Positions 53,523-62,900 of a DNA stretch of 64,000 nt are shown here, piece by piece. The notes below the pieces were generated by a model. The model was not told the origin of the DNA, searched no databases, and saw only the letters and a program-made list of their open reading frames with translations. Location of the stretch: contig NZ_JAAAMG010000026.1 of the NCBI RefSeq assembly GCF_010500815.1, positions 1 to 64,000 on the forward strand, written 5' to 3'. Source of the stretch: Jiella pacifica (GTDB lineage Bacteria > Pseudomonadota > Alphaproteobacteria > Rhizobiales > Rhizobiaceae). The translations under genes were made by a program, and so were the position numbers. The stretch's first letter is position 1; every line of letters starts with the position of its first letter.

Positions 53523-54590
53523 TCAATCCAGCCCCATCGTCTCCCGATATCCCTCCAGATACTCCCGCTCGCTCTCGCTCACCCGGTCCATGCCGTTCAT
53601 CGCGCGGTGCCACAGCGGCACGATCGCCGGCGGCCGGCCGGCCTTCTCGATGCGCTTGTTCTGCTCGTCCGTCAGCGTCAGGTCGATCGACCCGAGATTG
53701 TCGCGCAGGTGATCTTCGCTGCGCGCCCCGAGCGCAATCGAGTGGACGCCCGGGCGCTCGCGCAGCCAGGCGAGTACCACCTGCGGCACGCTGCGGCCGA
53801 CCTCCGACGAGACCTCCTTGAGCAAATCGATCACCCGGTAGAGCCGCTCGGTGTCGACGATGTGCGGCTCGGGCCAGTCGTTGCCCTGGCGGGTGCCGGG
53901 CTGCGGGCCGTTGTTGCGGTCGATCTTGCCGGTGAGGAGCCCTTCGCCGAGCGGGCTCCAGACCTGCGTTGCGACGCCGAACTCGCGGCCGGCCGGGATG
54001 ATCTCGTATTCGACCTCGCGGGCCTCGGGCGTATAGTTCAATTGGTGGGCCACCGGCGGCGTCGCACCGAGCATCTTCGCCGTCATCACGGTCTTGGCCA
54101 CCTGCCAGCCGCCGTAGTTGGAAACGCCCCAGGAGCGGATCTTGCCGTCGCGGATCAGGTCGTCCATCACCGCAACGGTCTCCTCCACCGGGGTGACGCC
54201 GTCCCACTGGTGGATCCAGTAATGGTCGATCCAATCGGTCTGCAGCCGCTTCAGGCTGTCGTCGATCTGGCCCATGATATGGGCGCGCGAAGCGCCGGCC
54301 ATGTTCGGCCCCTCGCCCATCGTCGTGCGGACCTTGGAAAAGATCAGGAGGTCGTTGCGCTTACCCTTCACCGCCTCGCCGACGACCTTTTCGCTGTCGC
54401 CCTTGGAATAGATGTTGGCGGTGTCGATGGCGTTGACGCCGGCTTCCATGGCGATGTCGATGAAGCGCCGGGCGTCGTCGACGCCGACATTGCCGGTCTT
54501 TTCGAAGCCGTGGGTGCCGCCGAAGGTGACGGTGCCGAGCACAAAGGTCGAGACCATCATGCCGGAATTGCCGAAGGGGGCGTATTTCAT
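53523..54590 (-). CDS. Aldo/keto reductase
   Basis: 355 residues, NADPH-dependent oxidoreductase with the (beta/alpha)8 fold. The catalytic tetrad is visible: D in NAIDTANIYS, Y of the same ANIYS, K in LLIFSKVRTT and H in DHYWIHQWD. The C-terminal cofactor segment is HSIALGARSEDHLRDNL. It belongs to the Kvbeta/YghZ-like group (GVTPVEETVAVMDDLIRDGK). Complete, starting MKYAPFGNSGMMVS with GAGAG upstream. A truncated copy of its 3' end lies 1.8 kb to the left. Substrate unknown. Confidence 0.92.
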   Translation of the reverse strand: MKYAPFGNSGMMVSTFVLGTVTFGGTHGFEKTGNVGVDDARRFIDIAMEAGVNAIDTANIYSKGDSEKVVGEAVKGKRNDLLIFSKVRTTMGEGPNMAGASRAHIMGQIDDSLKRLQTDWIDHYWIHQWDGVTPVEETVAVMDDLIRDGKIRSWGVSNYGGWQVAKTVMTAKMLGATPPVAHQLNYTPEAREVEYEIIPAGREFGVATQVWSPLGEGLLTGKIDRNNGPQPGTRQGNDWPEPHIVDTERLYRVIDLLKEVSSEVGRSVPQVVLAWLRERPGVHSIALGARSEDHLRDNLGSIDLTLTDEQNKRIEKAGRPPAIVPLWHRAMNGMDRVSESEREYLEGYRETMGLD

Positions 54591-54689
54591 CTCGGGCTCT
54601 CTCGCTTGATTGTCGGTTCTGGCTTGCGGCTGGCCGCCGCCATCATGCCGGGCCAACGCATGCGGCCCCGCAAGGTTCGCAGGCTTTCC

Positions 54690-55946
54690 TCAGTCCTGCA
54701 GCTCGCCCCGCGAAAGGGCGCCGGGAATCGACGCGGTGATCGGCAGGCGCGGCGTCAGCGTCGGCTGATAGGCGTGATAGAGGTCGGGCTTGCCTTCATA
54801 GATGCGCTCCGAGGGCCGGTTGTCGGCGTCCACCTCGTTCCACCAGCTCCCCTGCCGCCGGTCGATCAGGGCGAGATCGACATAGTCCCAGAAGCGCCGA
54901 TACCACGTCGCATAGTCCGCCTCGCCGGTCCGCCGATGCAGCAGCGCCGCCGCGGTGATCCCTTCCGCCAGCGTCCAGTGGGCGGTGTTGGGAACCGAGA
55001 CGCTGCCGTCCCAGCCGACCGTGTAGACGAGGCCGAACTTGCCGTCCCGGTTCCAGCCGTCGCGAACGGCGCCGGCAAACAGCGCCGCCGCGCATTCGGC
55101 CAGCCAGGCCGGCGCCGGCCGCCCGGCCCGGGTCAGCCCGGCCTCGAGCTTCAGGCAGAGATGCGACCATTCGAGCGAATGGCCGGGCGTCGTCCCGTAG
55201 GGCCGGAACGGATGATCCGGCTGGTCGGCGTGAAAATCCTTCAGGATCGTCCAGTCGCCGGAAAAATGTTCGGGAATGGCGAAGCGGTTTTCCCGCGCCA
55301 GCCGGTTGACGAAGCGCTCGGCGATCTGCAGCGAGCGGTCGAGCCAGACCGTGTCGCCCGTCGCGTCGGACGCCGCCATGAAGGCTTCCAGCGAATGCAT
55401 GTTGGCGTTGGCGCCGCGATAGTCCTCCTCGTCGCCGAAGTCGGCGGCAAAGCTCTCGCGCATCGCGCCCTCCGCCTCGGCCCAGAAGCGCGTCTCGATC
55501 ACTGTGAGTACATCCGCGAGAAGCTCCCGCGCCCCGGGCCGGCCGAGAATCGACGCGGCCGAGGCGGCCAGCGCGACGAAAGCGTGGACATAGGCCTTCT
55601 TCCGCCCGCCGCCCGAGGATGAGCCGGGATCCTGCTCGAACCAGCCGCCGTGGGCGGCGTCGCGCAACAGGCCGGAAAGCGCCGCCAGCCCGTGGTCCAC
55701 CAACGGCCCGGAGCCGGGCAGCCCCTGCATGGCCGCCAGCGCATAGGAATAGGTCATGCGCGCGGTGATGATCGTGTCGGCTGTCGCGCCCTCCGGTCGG
55801 GCCCCGGCCATGTCGAGCCCGCAGAAGCCGCCCGTGGGCAGGCACGAGGCCTTGGAAAAGTCGAGCAGCCTCTGCCCCTCCGCCTCCAGCCAGCGCCGAT
55901 GCGCCGGCATGTCCATCGTCGCCATCCGTTCTTCTGCCTCAGCCAT
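54690..55946 (-). CDS. AGE-family epimerase/isomerase
   Basis: 418 residues with the (alpha/alpha)6-barrel pattern of N-acylglucosamine 2-epimerase and YihS-like aldose-ketose isomerases: TARMTYSYALAAMQG, ANANMHSLEAFMAAS, TPGHSLEWSHLCLKLE and the terminal SWWNEVDAD and KPDLYHAYQ. Conserved histidines in NMHSLEA and PGHSLEW are catalytic in the family. Substrate cannot be assigned, though sugar isomerisation (mannose-, or sulfoquinovose-type) is likely. The start overlaps the SDR stop by 8 nt, so it is co-transcribed with that gene. Confidence 0.9.
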   Translation of the reverse strand: MAEAEERMATMDMPAHRRWLEAEGQRLLDFSKASCLPTGGFCGLDMAGARPEGATADTIITARMTYSYALAAMQGLPGSGPLVDHGLAALSGLLRDAAHGGWFEQDPGSSSGGGRKKAYVHAFVALAASAASILGRPGARELLADVLTVIETRFWAEAEGAMRESFAADFGDEEDYRGANANMHSLEAFMAASDATGDTVWLDRSLQIAERFVNRLARENRFAIPEHFSGDWTILKDFHADQPDHPFRPYGTTPGHSLEWSHLCLKLEAGLTRAGRPAPAWLAECAAALFAGAVRDGWNRDGKFGLVYTVGWDGSVSVPNTAHWTLAEGITAAALLHRRTGEADYATWYRRFWDYVDLALIDRRQGSWWNEVDADNRPSERIYEGKPDLYHAYQPTLTPRLPITASIPGALSRGELQD

Positions 55947-56787
55947 TGATGATCATCCCGCCATTCACATGGATCGTCTGCCCGGTCGCATAGGAGCCGT
56001 CGGCGCTCGCCAGATAGACATAGGCCGGCGCCACTTCGCTCGGCTGGCCGATCCGCCCGAGCGGCGTTTCCTCGCCCATGCCGGCGACGGTCTCGCCGTC
56101 GAAGCTTGCCGGCTGGATCGGCGTCCAGATCTGCCCCGGTGCCACCTCGTCGACCAGGATGCCCTCCGGCGCGAGCTGCTTGGCCGGCGCCCGGGTGAAG
56201 CCGGCGATCGCCCCCTTGATGGCGGAATAGGCCACCAGCTTGGCGTTGCCGGCAAAGCCGTTGATGGAGGAGGTGTTGATGATCCGGGCTCCAGACGTCA
56301 GATGCGGCCGCGCCGCCCGCGACAGATAGAACATTCCGTCGATATTGGCACCGAATTGCAGCCGCCAGTCGGCATCCGTGATCGCCGTCAGATCCTCCGC
56401 GACGATCTGCGTGCCGGCATTGTTGACGAGAACGTCGATACCGCCGAAGCGCTCCACCACCTGCCCCACGGCATCGTCGCAGAAACCGCCGTCGGAAATG
56501 TCGCCGGCGATCACCAGGCACTCGGCGCCCTCCTCAACGACCAGCCTTTCGGCTTCCTCGGCGTCCTCGTGCTCGTCGAGATAGAGCAGCGCGATCTTCG
56601 CGCCTTCGCGGGCGAAATGCAGCGCGACGGCGCGACCAATGCCGCTGTCGCCGCCGGTGACGACGGCGACCTTCCCCGCCAGCTTTCCGGTGCCGCGATT
56701 GGACGGCGCGATATGCTCGGCCGGAGGAGTCAGCCGGCTCTCGAGGCCCGGAAGCCGGTCCTGGGTCTGAGGCGGAATCTTGGTCAT
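55939..56787 (-). CDS. Short-chain dehydrogenase with N-terminal extension (YhdG/YghA-like)
   Basis: 282-residue classical SDR. Cofactor motif VVTGGDSGIGRAVALHFA, NNAG motif VLVNNAGTQ, catalytic S in NTSSINGFAGN and Y-x3-K in VAYSAIKGAI. The ~38-residue N-terminal extension (PPQTQDRLPGLESRLTP) is typical of a SDR subgroup often linked to stress responses. It is the first gene of a two-gene unit with the AGE epimerase; AGGAG precedes the ATG at 56787. Likely an oxidoreductase for a sugar or polyol, acting with the epimerase, but that link is inference. Confidence 0.92.
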   Translation of the reverse strand: MTKIPPQTQDRLPGLESRLTPPAEHIAPSNRGTGKLAGKVAVVTGGDSGIGRAVALHFAREGAKIALLYLDEHEDAEEAERLVVEEGAECLVIAGDISDGGFCDDAVGQVVERFGGIDVLVNNAGTQIVAEDLTAITDADWRLQFGANIDGMFYLSRAARPHLTSGARIINTSSINGFAGNAKLVAYSAIKGAIAGFTRAPAKQLAPEGILVDEVAPGQIWTPIQPASFDGETVAGMGEETPLGRIGQPSEVAPAYVYLASADGSYATGQTIHVNGGMIING

Positions 56788-57062
56788 GCGCGGCTCCTGT
56801 CGCTTGATGCCGCAGCAAGGATGACCGCGGCGGCATAAATCACTCTCATGGACCAATGCATGGCCTGACGATCGGTTCAGCAACTCGGCCGGCCGCTCGC
56901 GATATGTCGCCACATCCCGCGCCTTCCAGCCGCGCCGTTTCGTTAGACACCCAACGGACGAACCTCGCGATCATGTGATGGAACGGGTTGCGAGGATGAC
57001 GCCGGGGGCTAGGTGGAGGTAAGCAACCCAGATCAACGGCGACCAGAGCGAACGAGGGCGAC

Positions 57063-57542
57063 ATGACCGACACCGGAAGCAGCAGAAGCCGCGGCTGGGG
57101 CTATTGGGCCGTCGTGGTCCTAGCTCTCGTCCTCGTCCTGTTCGGCCTGCCGATCTTCGGCGGCGGAGCCTATCTCATCTCGCTAGGCGGCTCCTGGTAC
57201 TATCTCTTCGCCGGGCTCGGCCTGCTTTTGACCGCATGGTTCCTCGTCAAAGCCTCGATACTGGCGGTCTGGGTGTATCTCGCCACCTTCGTCTTCACGC
57301 TCGTCTGGGCCTTCTGGGAAAAAGGCTTCGACTGGTGGGCGCAGGTGCCCCGGCTGGTCGCGCCGACGGTCATCCTCGTCCTCGTCCTTGCCGCCATCCC
57401 GGTTCTCATCCGCAGCGGGCGCTCCCGCGCCGGATCCAACCCGTCCGGCTCCCGCCATGCCGCGCCCGGGACCGACCGTCCGGGCCGCGCCGACGCTTCG
57501 CCCCGCCGGCAAAGCGGGACCATCATCCCGACCGCCCGCTGA
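57063..57542 (+). CDS. Membrane-domain protein of a split PQQ glucose-type dehydrogenase
   Basis: 159 residues with four membrane helices (YWAVVVLALVLVLFGLPIFG, YYLFAGLGLLLTAWFLVKA, ILAVWVYLATFVFTLVWAFW, APTVILVLVLAAIPVLI) and a loop GLPIFGGGAYLISLGGSWYY. This is the N-terminal membrane anchor normally fused to membrane-bound quinoprotein glucose dehydrogenases (quinone site). Here it ends at a stop with a disordered tail (SGSRHAAPGTDRPGRADASP), and the catalytic part follows as a separate gene 25 bp downstream. It should anchor the enzyme and pass electrons to ubiquinone. Confidence 0.85.
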   Translation: MTDTGSSRSRGWGYWAVVVLALVLVLFGLPIFGGGAYLISLGGSWYYLFAGLGLLLTAWFLVKASILAVWVYLATFVFTLVWAFWEKGFDWWAQVPRLVAPTVILVLVLAAIPVLIRSGRSRAGSNPSGSRHAAPGTDRPGRADASPRRQSGTIIPTAR

Positions 57543-57567
57543 ACCGCCCGACCCGCAGGAGATCACC

Positions 57568-59823
57568 ATGACGAGACGTTTCGATCGCTTCGGTGCGGCC
57601 ACCACCCTTGCCGCGACCCTCTCCCTCGCCGCCGCGCCCCACGGCGCCTTCGCCCAGGAAACGCCGGCGCCCAGCGAGCAGGCTCCCGCCGCGCAAGCGA
57701 CCCCGGCTCCGACCCCGGACGCCACCACCATCCAGCCCGCCCCGGGCGTGGCACAGCCCGGCGACGCCACCGCCCCCTCGGCACCCGCCACCCAACAGGG
57801 CCAGGCAGGAGCAACCGAAGCCACGGACGAGGCCGCGCAGACCGCCCCCGGCGACGAGCCGTCCTCCACCCTCGCCGACCGCGCGCCGGCAGAGCAGCGG
57901 CAGATCGGCTCCGACTGGCCGTTCTGGGGCGGCGGCCCCAACGCCACCCGCTTCTCGCGCCTCGACCAGATCACCCCCGCCAACGTCGACCAACTCGAAA
58001 CGGTCTGGACCTACCGCACCGGCGACATGCCGACCGAGGAGACCAAGGACAAGTATTCCCCCGAGGGCACGCCGCTGAAGATCGGCGACGCGCTCTATAT
58101 CTGCTCGGCGATGAACGTCCTCTCCTCCGTCGACGCCAGGACCGGCGAGGAGCGCTGGCGGTACGATCCGAAGGTTTCGCCCGACGCCATCCCCTATGGC
58201 GCCACCTGCCGCGGCGTCGCCTATTACGAGATGCCGAATGCCACGGACGGTCAGGCCTGCGCTGCCCGCATCATCGAGGGCACGCTGGACGCAAGGCTGA
58301 TCGCGGTCGACGCGGCGACCGGCGAGCCTTGCGCCGATTTCGGTGAGAACGGCGCCGTCGACATGTGGCAGGGCATCGGCGAGAAGGTGCCCGGCTGGTA
58401 CGCGGTCACCGCGCCGCCGACGATCGTGCGCGGCATCGCCGTCACCGGGGCGCAGGTCAAGGACGGCCAGGCGGAGGATGCCCCCTCCGGCGTCATCCGC
58501 GGCTACGACGCCGTCACCGGCGAGCTCGCCTGGGCCTGGGACCTCGGCAATCCGGAGCTGACCGGCGCACCGCCCGAGGGCGAGACCTACACCCGCGGCA
58601 CCCCCAACATGTGGACCCAGGCGACCGGCGACGAGGAGCTCGGCTACGTCTATCTGCCGATGGGCAACTCCTCCGTCGACTATTACGGCGGCAACCGTTC
58701 CGACGCCGAGAACGAGTGGGCGACCTCCCTCGTCGCCATCGACGTCACCACCGGCAAGCCGGTCTGGCACTTCCAGACCGTGCGCTACGACGTCTGGGAC
58801 TACGATCTCGGCAGCCAGGCCACGCTCATCGACTTCCCGGCAGAGGACGGCGGCGGCACCACCCCGGCGATCCTGCTCCCCTCCAAGCAGGGCGACATCT
58901 ACATCCTCGACCGCGAGACCGGCGAGCCGCTCGTCCCGATCGAGGAGATCACGGCCCCGAAAGGCGGCGTCGAGGGCGACGCCTATGCCGACACCCAGCC
59001 GGCGTCGGGCTACCACACCCTGCGCAAGGATGACCTCACCGAGGCCGACATGTGGGGCATCACCCCCCTCGACCAGCTGTTCTGCCGCATCGCCTTCCGC
59101 CAGGCCGCCTATGACGGCATCTACACCCACCCGACGGCCGACCGGCACTGGATCGAATATCCCGGCTACAATGGCGGCTCGGACTGGGGCAGCGTCGCCG
59201 TCGACACCGAGAACGGCGTCATCGTCGCCAACTACAACGACGTGCCGAACCACAACCGGCTGATCCCCCGCGAGGAAGCCGACGAGCGCAATCTCAAGCC
59301 CATCGACGAGAAGCAGCCGGGCGACGCGGGCGGCTCGAAGGCCGAGGGCGCCGGCGACCCGCAGGCGGGCTCACCCTACGCCATCGACGTCAATGCCGGC
59401 TGGCGGGCGCCCTTCACCGGCATCCCCTGCAAGCAGCCGCCGCTCGGCGGCATCCGGGCGATCGACCTTGCGACCGGCAAGACCCTGTGGGACCGGCCGC
59501 TGGGCACCGCCCGCCGCAACGGCCCCTGGGGCATCCCCTCCTTCATCCCCCTGTCGATCGGCACCCCCAACAATGGCGGCTCGGTGGTCACCAAAGGCGG
59601 CCTGATCTTCATCGCCGCCGCCACCGACAACCTCATCCGCGCCATCGACGAGAAGACCGGCGAGACCCTCTGGTCCGACGTCCTGCCCGCCGGCGGTCAG
59701 GCCAACCCCATCGTCTACGAACAGGACGGCCGGCAATATCTCGTCATCCAGGCCGGCGGCCATCACTTCATGGAGACGCCTGTGGGCGATTATTACATTG
59801 CGTATGCGTTGCCGGAGGAGTGA
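57568..59823 (+). CDS. gcd: PQQ-dependent membrane-associated dehydrogenase, glucose/quinate family (catalytic part)
   Basis: 751 residues: a Sec signal (ATTLAATLSLAAAPHGAFAQ), a ~60-residue Ala/Pro/Thr linker, then the PQQ beta-propeller: DWPFWGGGPNATRFSRLDQI, YKYSPEGTPLKIG-like segment at about 170-185, GDALYICSAMNVLSSVDA, GATCRGVAYYE, and the PQQ-domain repeats such as DAATGEPCADFGENGAVDM. PFIGxP-type and AGGHH endings (YLVIQAGGHHFME) are those of Gcd. It oxidises glucose or a related aldose/cyclitol in the periplasm. Start at 57568, AGGAG 7 bases upstream. Unlike typical Gcd it has its own signal and a separate anchor gene. Confidence 0.93.
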   Translation: MTRRFDRFGAATTLAATLSLAAAPHGAFAQETPAPSEQAPAAQATPAPTPDATTIQPAPGVAQPGDATAPSAPATQQGQAGATEATDEAAQTAPGDEPSSTLADRAPAEQRQIGSDWPFWGGGPNATRFSRLDQITPANVDQLETVWTYRTGDMPTEETKDKYSPEGTPLKIGDALYICSAMNVLSSVDARTGEERWRYDPKVSPDAIPYGATCRGVAYYEMPNATDGQACAARIIEGTLDARLIAVDAATGEPCADFGENGAVDMWQGIGEKVPGWYAVTAPPTIVRGIAVTGAQVKDGQAEDAPSGVIRGYDAVTGELAWAWDLGNPELTGAPPEGETYTRGTPNMWTQATGDEELGYVYLPMGNSSVDYYGGNRSDAENEWATSLVAIDVTTGKPVWHFQTVRYDVWDYDLGSQATLIDFPAEDGGGTTPAILLPSKQGDIYILDRETGEPLVPIEEITAPKGGVEGDAYADTQPASGYHTLRKDDLTEADMWGITPLDQLFCRIAFRQAAYDGIYTHPTADRHWIEYPGYNGGSDWGSVAVDTENGVIVANYNDVPNHNRLIPREEADERNLKPIDEKQPGDAGGSKAEGAGDPQAGSPYAIDVNAGWRAPFTGIPCKQPPLGGIRAIDLATGKTLWDRPLGTARRNGPWGIPSFIPLSIGTPNNGGSVVTKGGLIFIAAATDNLIRAIDEKTGETLWSDVLPAGGQANPIVYEQDGRQYLVIQAGGHHFMETPVGDYYIAYALPEE

Positions 59824-59991
59824 GGCCCTGACGCGAGACACTCCGGGTGCTTCCGCTGTGGGCGATGAGAACGGGAGCATCGTTCAAGGTCTGTAGGTCG
59901 CGTGCTGTTCCCAACGGCGTTGACTGGACGTGGCCGGAAGCGGACTGGCCGCGTCAAAACGAAACTGACATGTGAAGGGGACTTCGCTTAT

Positions 59992-62900
59992 TTAGCGGAT
60001 TAGGCGCCGATTTGCTTTAGCGTCAGTGTCTTCGCGTTCGGCATCCTGAAGATATGAGCGCTCCATGCTCCGGTGCATGGCAGCGACACGGGGGTGCGAG
60101 TATTCCATCGCGTCTGCCCAACCGGCATGTCGCGCCGCGATCTCTCGCTCTTGGTTGCCGCCTTCCCCGCGAAAATGCGCGCCCCGCGAGTTGAATAGTG
60201 CGATACGAAGACCGATTTCGATCTGATCGGTCATCGTCTGTTCCAACGCGTCACGAACGGCAATGCTCGGCCAGACGCCGTCGGCGTCTTGTGGCGCATG
60301 CGACAATAGTTGTCCGATCATCTGATCCGAAACCTCCGTGCGCCCGATCAATGCGCTTCCAGCGCGCACATGCTCGATCCACGTCACAAGCGCTCCAGTA
60401 TCAGTTGTGCCATCATCCTTTTCGCCAGGGATCAGCTTGATGGTATCGAGGACCTTCCAACCAGCGCGCGCGCGATCCTCCCTGCGTTCGTCGTCATTCA
60501 ACAAGAGCTCAGGAGGGTCTTCGTTGTCGTCGCTTCGCTTAAACGCAAAGCCGATCGCTTGGACAAATAGCTCCGGATTTTTGGCTATTGCACGTTCGAG
60601 GTTTTCCGGGCGACCTCTGTCGTGGTCGAAAATATCGATGAACCGAAACTCAAGCGCCGCCATTTCTTCTGCGTTGATGTCGCCGCTATTGTTAAGAAAT
60701 TTGAACGCACTTAGAAGATGATGCGGGTTTAGCAAATATGAACCTACCGGCTCGTTCGAGCCTTGAGAGACGGCAGCGAGCAGATTGAAGATTACGCGCG
60801 GTTGCAGGTTCTTCATCGCCCAATGCGATAGCCAGAAGGCAGCGCGGGGTCGCTCCGCCCGCAACAGCCTTTCTATAGCGAAGGTCACCTCGTCGGGCGC
60901 GCGGTTAAAATTAGGCAGGACGTCGAGCCAATACTGGTCGGTCACGTCCGCTCCGAGCGTCTCCACCACATTCCACGTTGCCCGGCAGAATAGCGCGGAA
61001 GTCAGCAACGAGACGAGATTCTTAGGCGATACGCGGTCCGCTGATTTCGCCAGTAGGTCTCGCTCCGTCGACTGCGACAGGATGCCCATTACAACGGACA
61101 TCCGTGCACCCTCGACAGCGCCACCCTCCACGAGTTCTACGACCGCGTCGACCAACGCCGCATCGTCGGCAGTAACTACCGCGAACGACCATCCGACATG
61201 GTCACCCGCATCACCGCATTCAGCCAAGCGCACCAGGCCGGGAATGCCAAAAGCTGCGAATACCTCTCGCACCGCATCCTCTCGCTGCTGTGCGATCCGT
61301 TCGTCACGGGCGCGATAGTCGAAGCCGTCGTCCATGATTTCGTCGACGGATTCATCGACCCAAGACTTGCGATATAGCCAGGCGTGCTTTTGCACAGGAT
61401 CCGCCGGCTCCAGCCGCTCGAATGTGGCCTTTGCACGCGCATGGCTTTGGGTTGAACTCCGCCGCTCCCGCTTGATGCGCCCCTTCCGCGTCATCGTGGT
61501 GACGCGGATGCGCTCACGCACGATCGACCTATCTTCGTCGTCGGCCGTCTCGGCCCATTTATCAACGATGTCCCAAATCCTGCCCTGCAGTGTTTCGTGC
61601 ACGCCCTCCAAATGATCCAAAAGGTCGCATACCATATCACGAGTATGCGACGGCCACGCCAAAGCCATCTCGAAAGCAAACAGCGCAAACTCATTCGGCT
61701 CTGCGCCATCGAGGGGATCGCCGAGCCCATGTCCATCAGGCCGCCAGCGGGGCTTGTGGCTCGGGCTGCCAAACCGCGAATGGGGCGAAAACTGGTCTAG
61801 ACAGATTTGCCACGCGGTATTCGCGTGCTTTTCGGCCAGCTTCTTCAATGCTGCTTCGCGCGCGTTCAAGTTTGCGCTCGTTTGAGGCATCCATGCCCGG
61901 AAGATCGCCGCGAGGCTGTTCGACGGTTTGTTGACGAGATTGTCATTTAGCGGGCGTTCGGCCAGTTGGCCAAGCACTAGCACGGTGCGCATAAAGAGCG
62001 CGTTCGACCACGCCATACCTTCTAGCGCCCACAACAAGCCAGTTCGCGGTGTGCTTCCGAACATAGCGTCGCTCATCGGCCGCATAAGCGCAGTTGATGC
62101 CGAGTCTGGCGACTTTATATCGGCTTCGATGATCGACAGAAACGTCTCTGGTGCCGCTTCCGCGTAAACGCCCACATTGTCGATCTGCGATTCCAGCGTC
62201 TTAGCAGTCAACGGTGACAGCAACGAGCGAACAAGGCTGTTCGTGCGCGCCTCAGTGTCGAAGTTCAAGCGGGTTTTGAACAGCCCCGGCCCGTAGACAG
62301 CGAGCAAGACCAAAGTTTCCCCAAGCCCATTGCGCAGTGCGCCAGAAATCTCCCGCGTCTTACCGTAGATGCTTGCAGCCCACCGATCCTCTTCGGGCAA
62401 CTCGAGCGAGGGATCGTCCTCGCTCAAAACAACTTCTGCGACCCCAAAAAAGCGCTCAAGGTCGGCGACGGTGATCGCGTCGCGGATAGCGAACAGCACG
62501 TCGATCTTGGATACGACGCCGCGAAGCGATCCGACCGACCAGACCGGCGAGCTGTCGAGCGGCAGCAGCGCCGAGAGGCGACGTTCCAGTTCGTCGAACG
62601 GCACGTCGCCGGCGAGCAGCTCAAGCGTCGCGCGATCAGTTTTGTTGTCCGCTTTCCAAACTCCGCCGAATAGGTACGGGATCAGGCTGCGTGCCAAATT
62701 CGAGTCGGACGCCCAGTCGGGCGTGCTTATCGCTGGTAGCGTTGATAGGCGGCGGCGCAAAACGGTCGGCGAGCGCCCCGACTCGCGCGCGAGTCGGTCG
62801 ATACGGTCGCGGTCGAGATCCATAGCCTGCAGCGCGGTGTCGAAGGACCGCCAATTTAGCGTTTCTAGAATAATGTCGGCTTCGTCGGCGAGAGCGTTGC

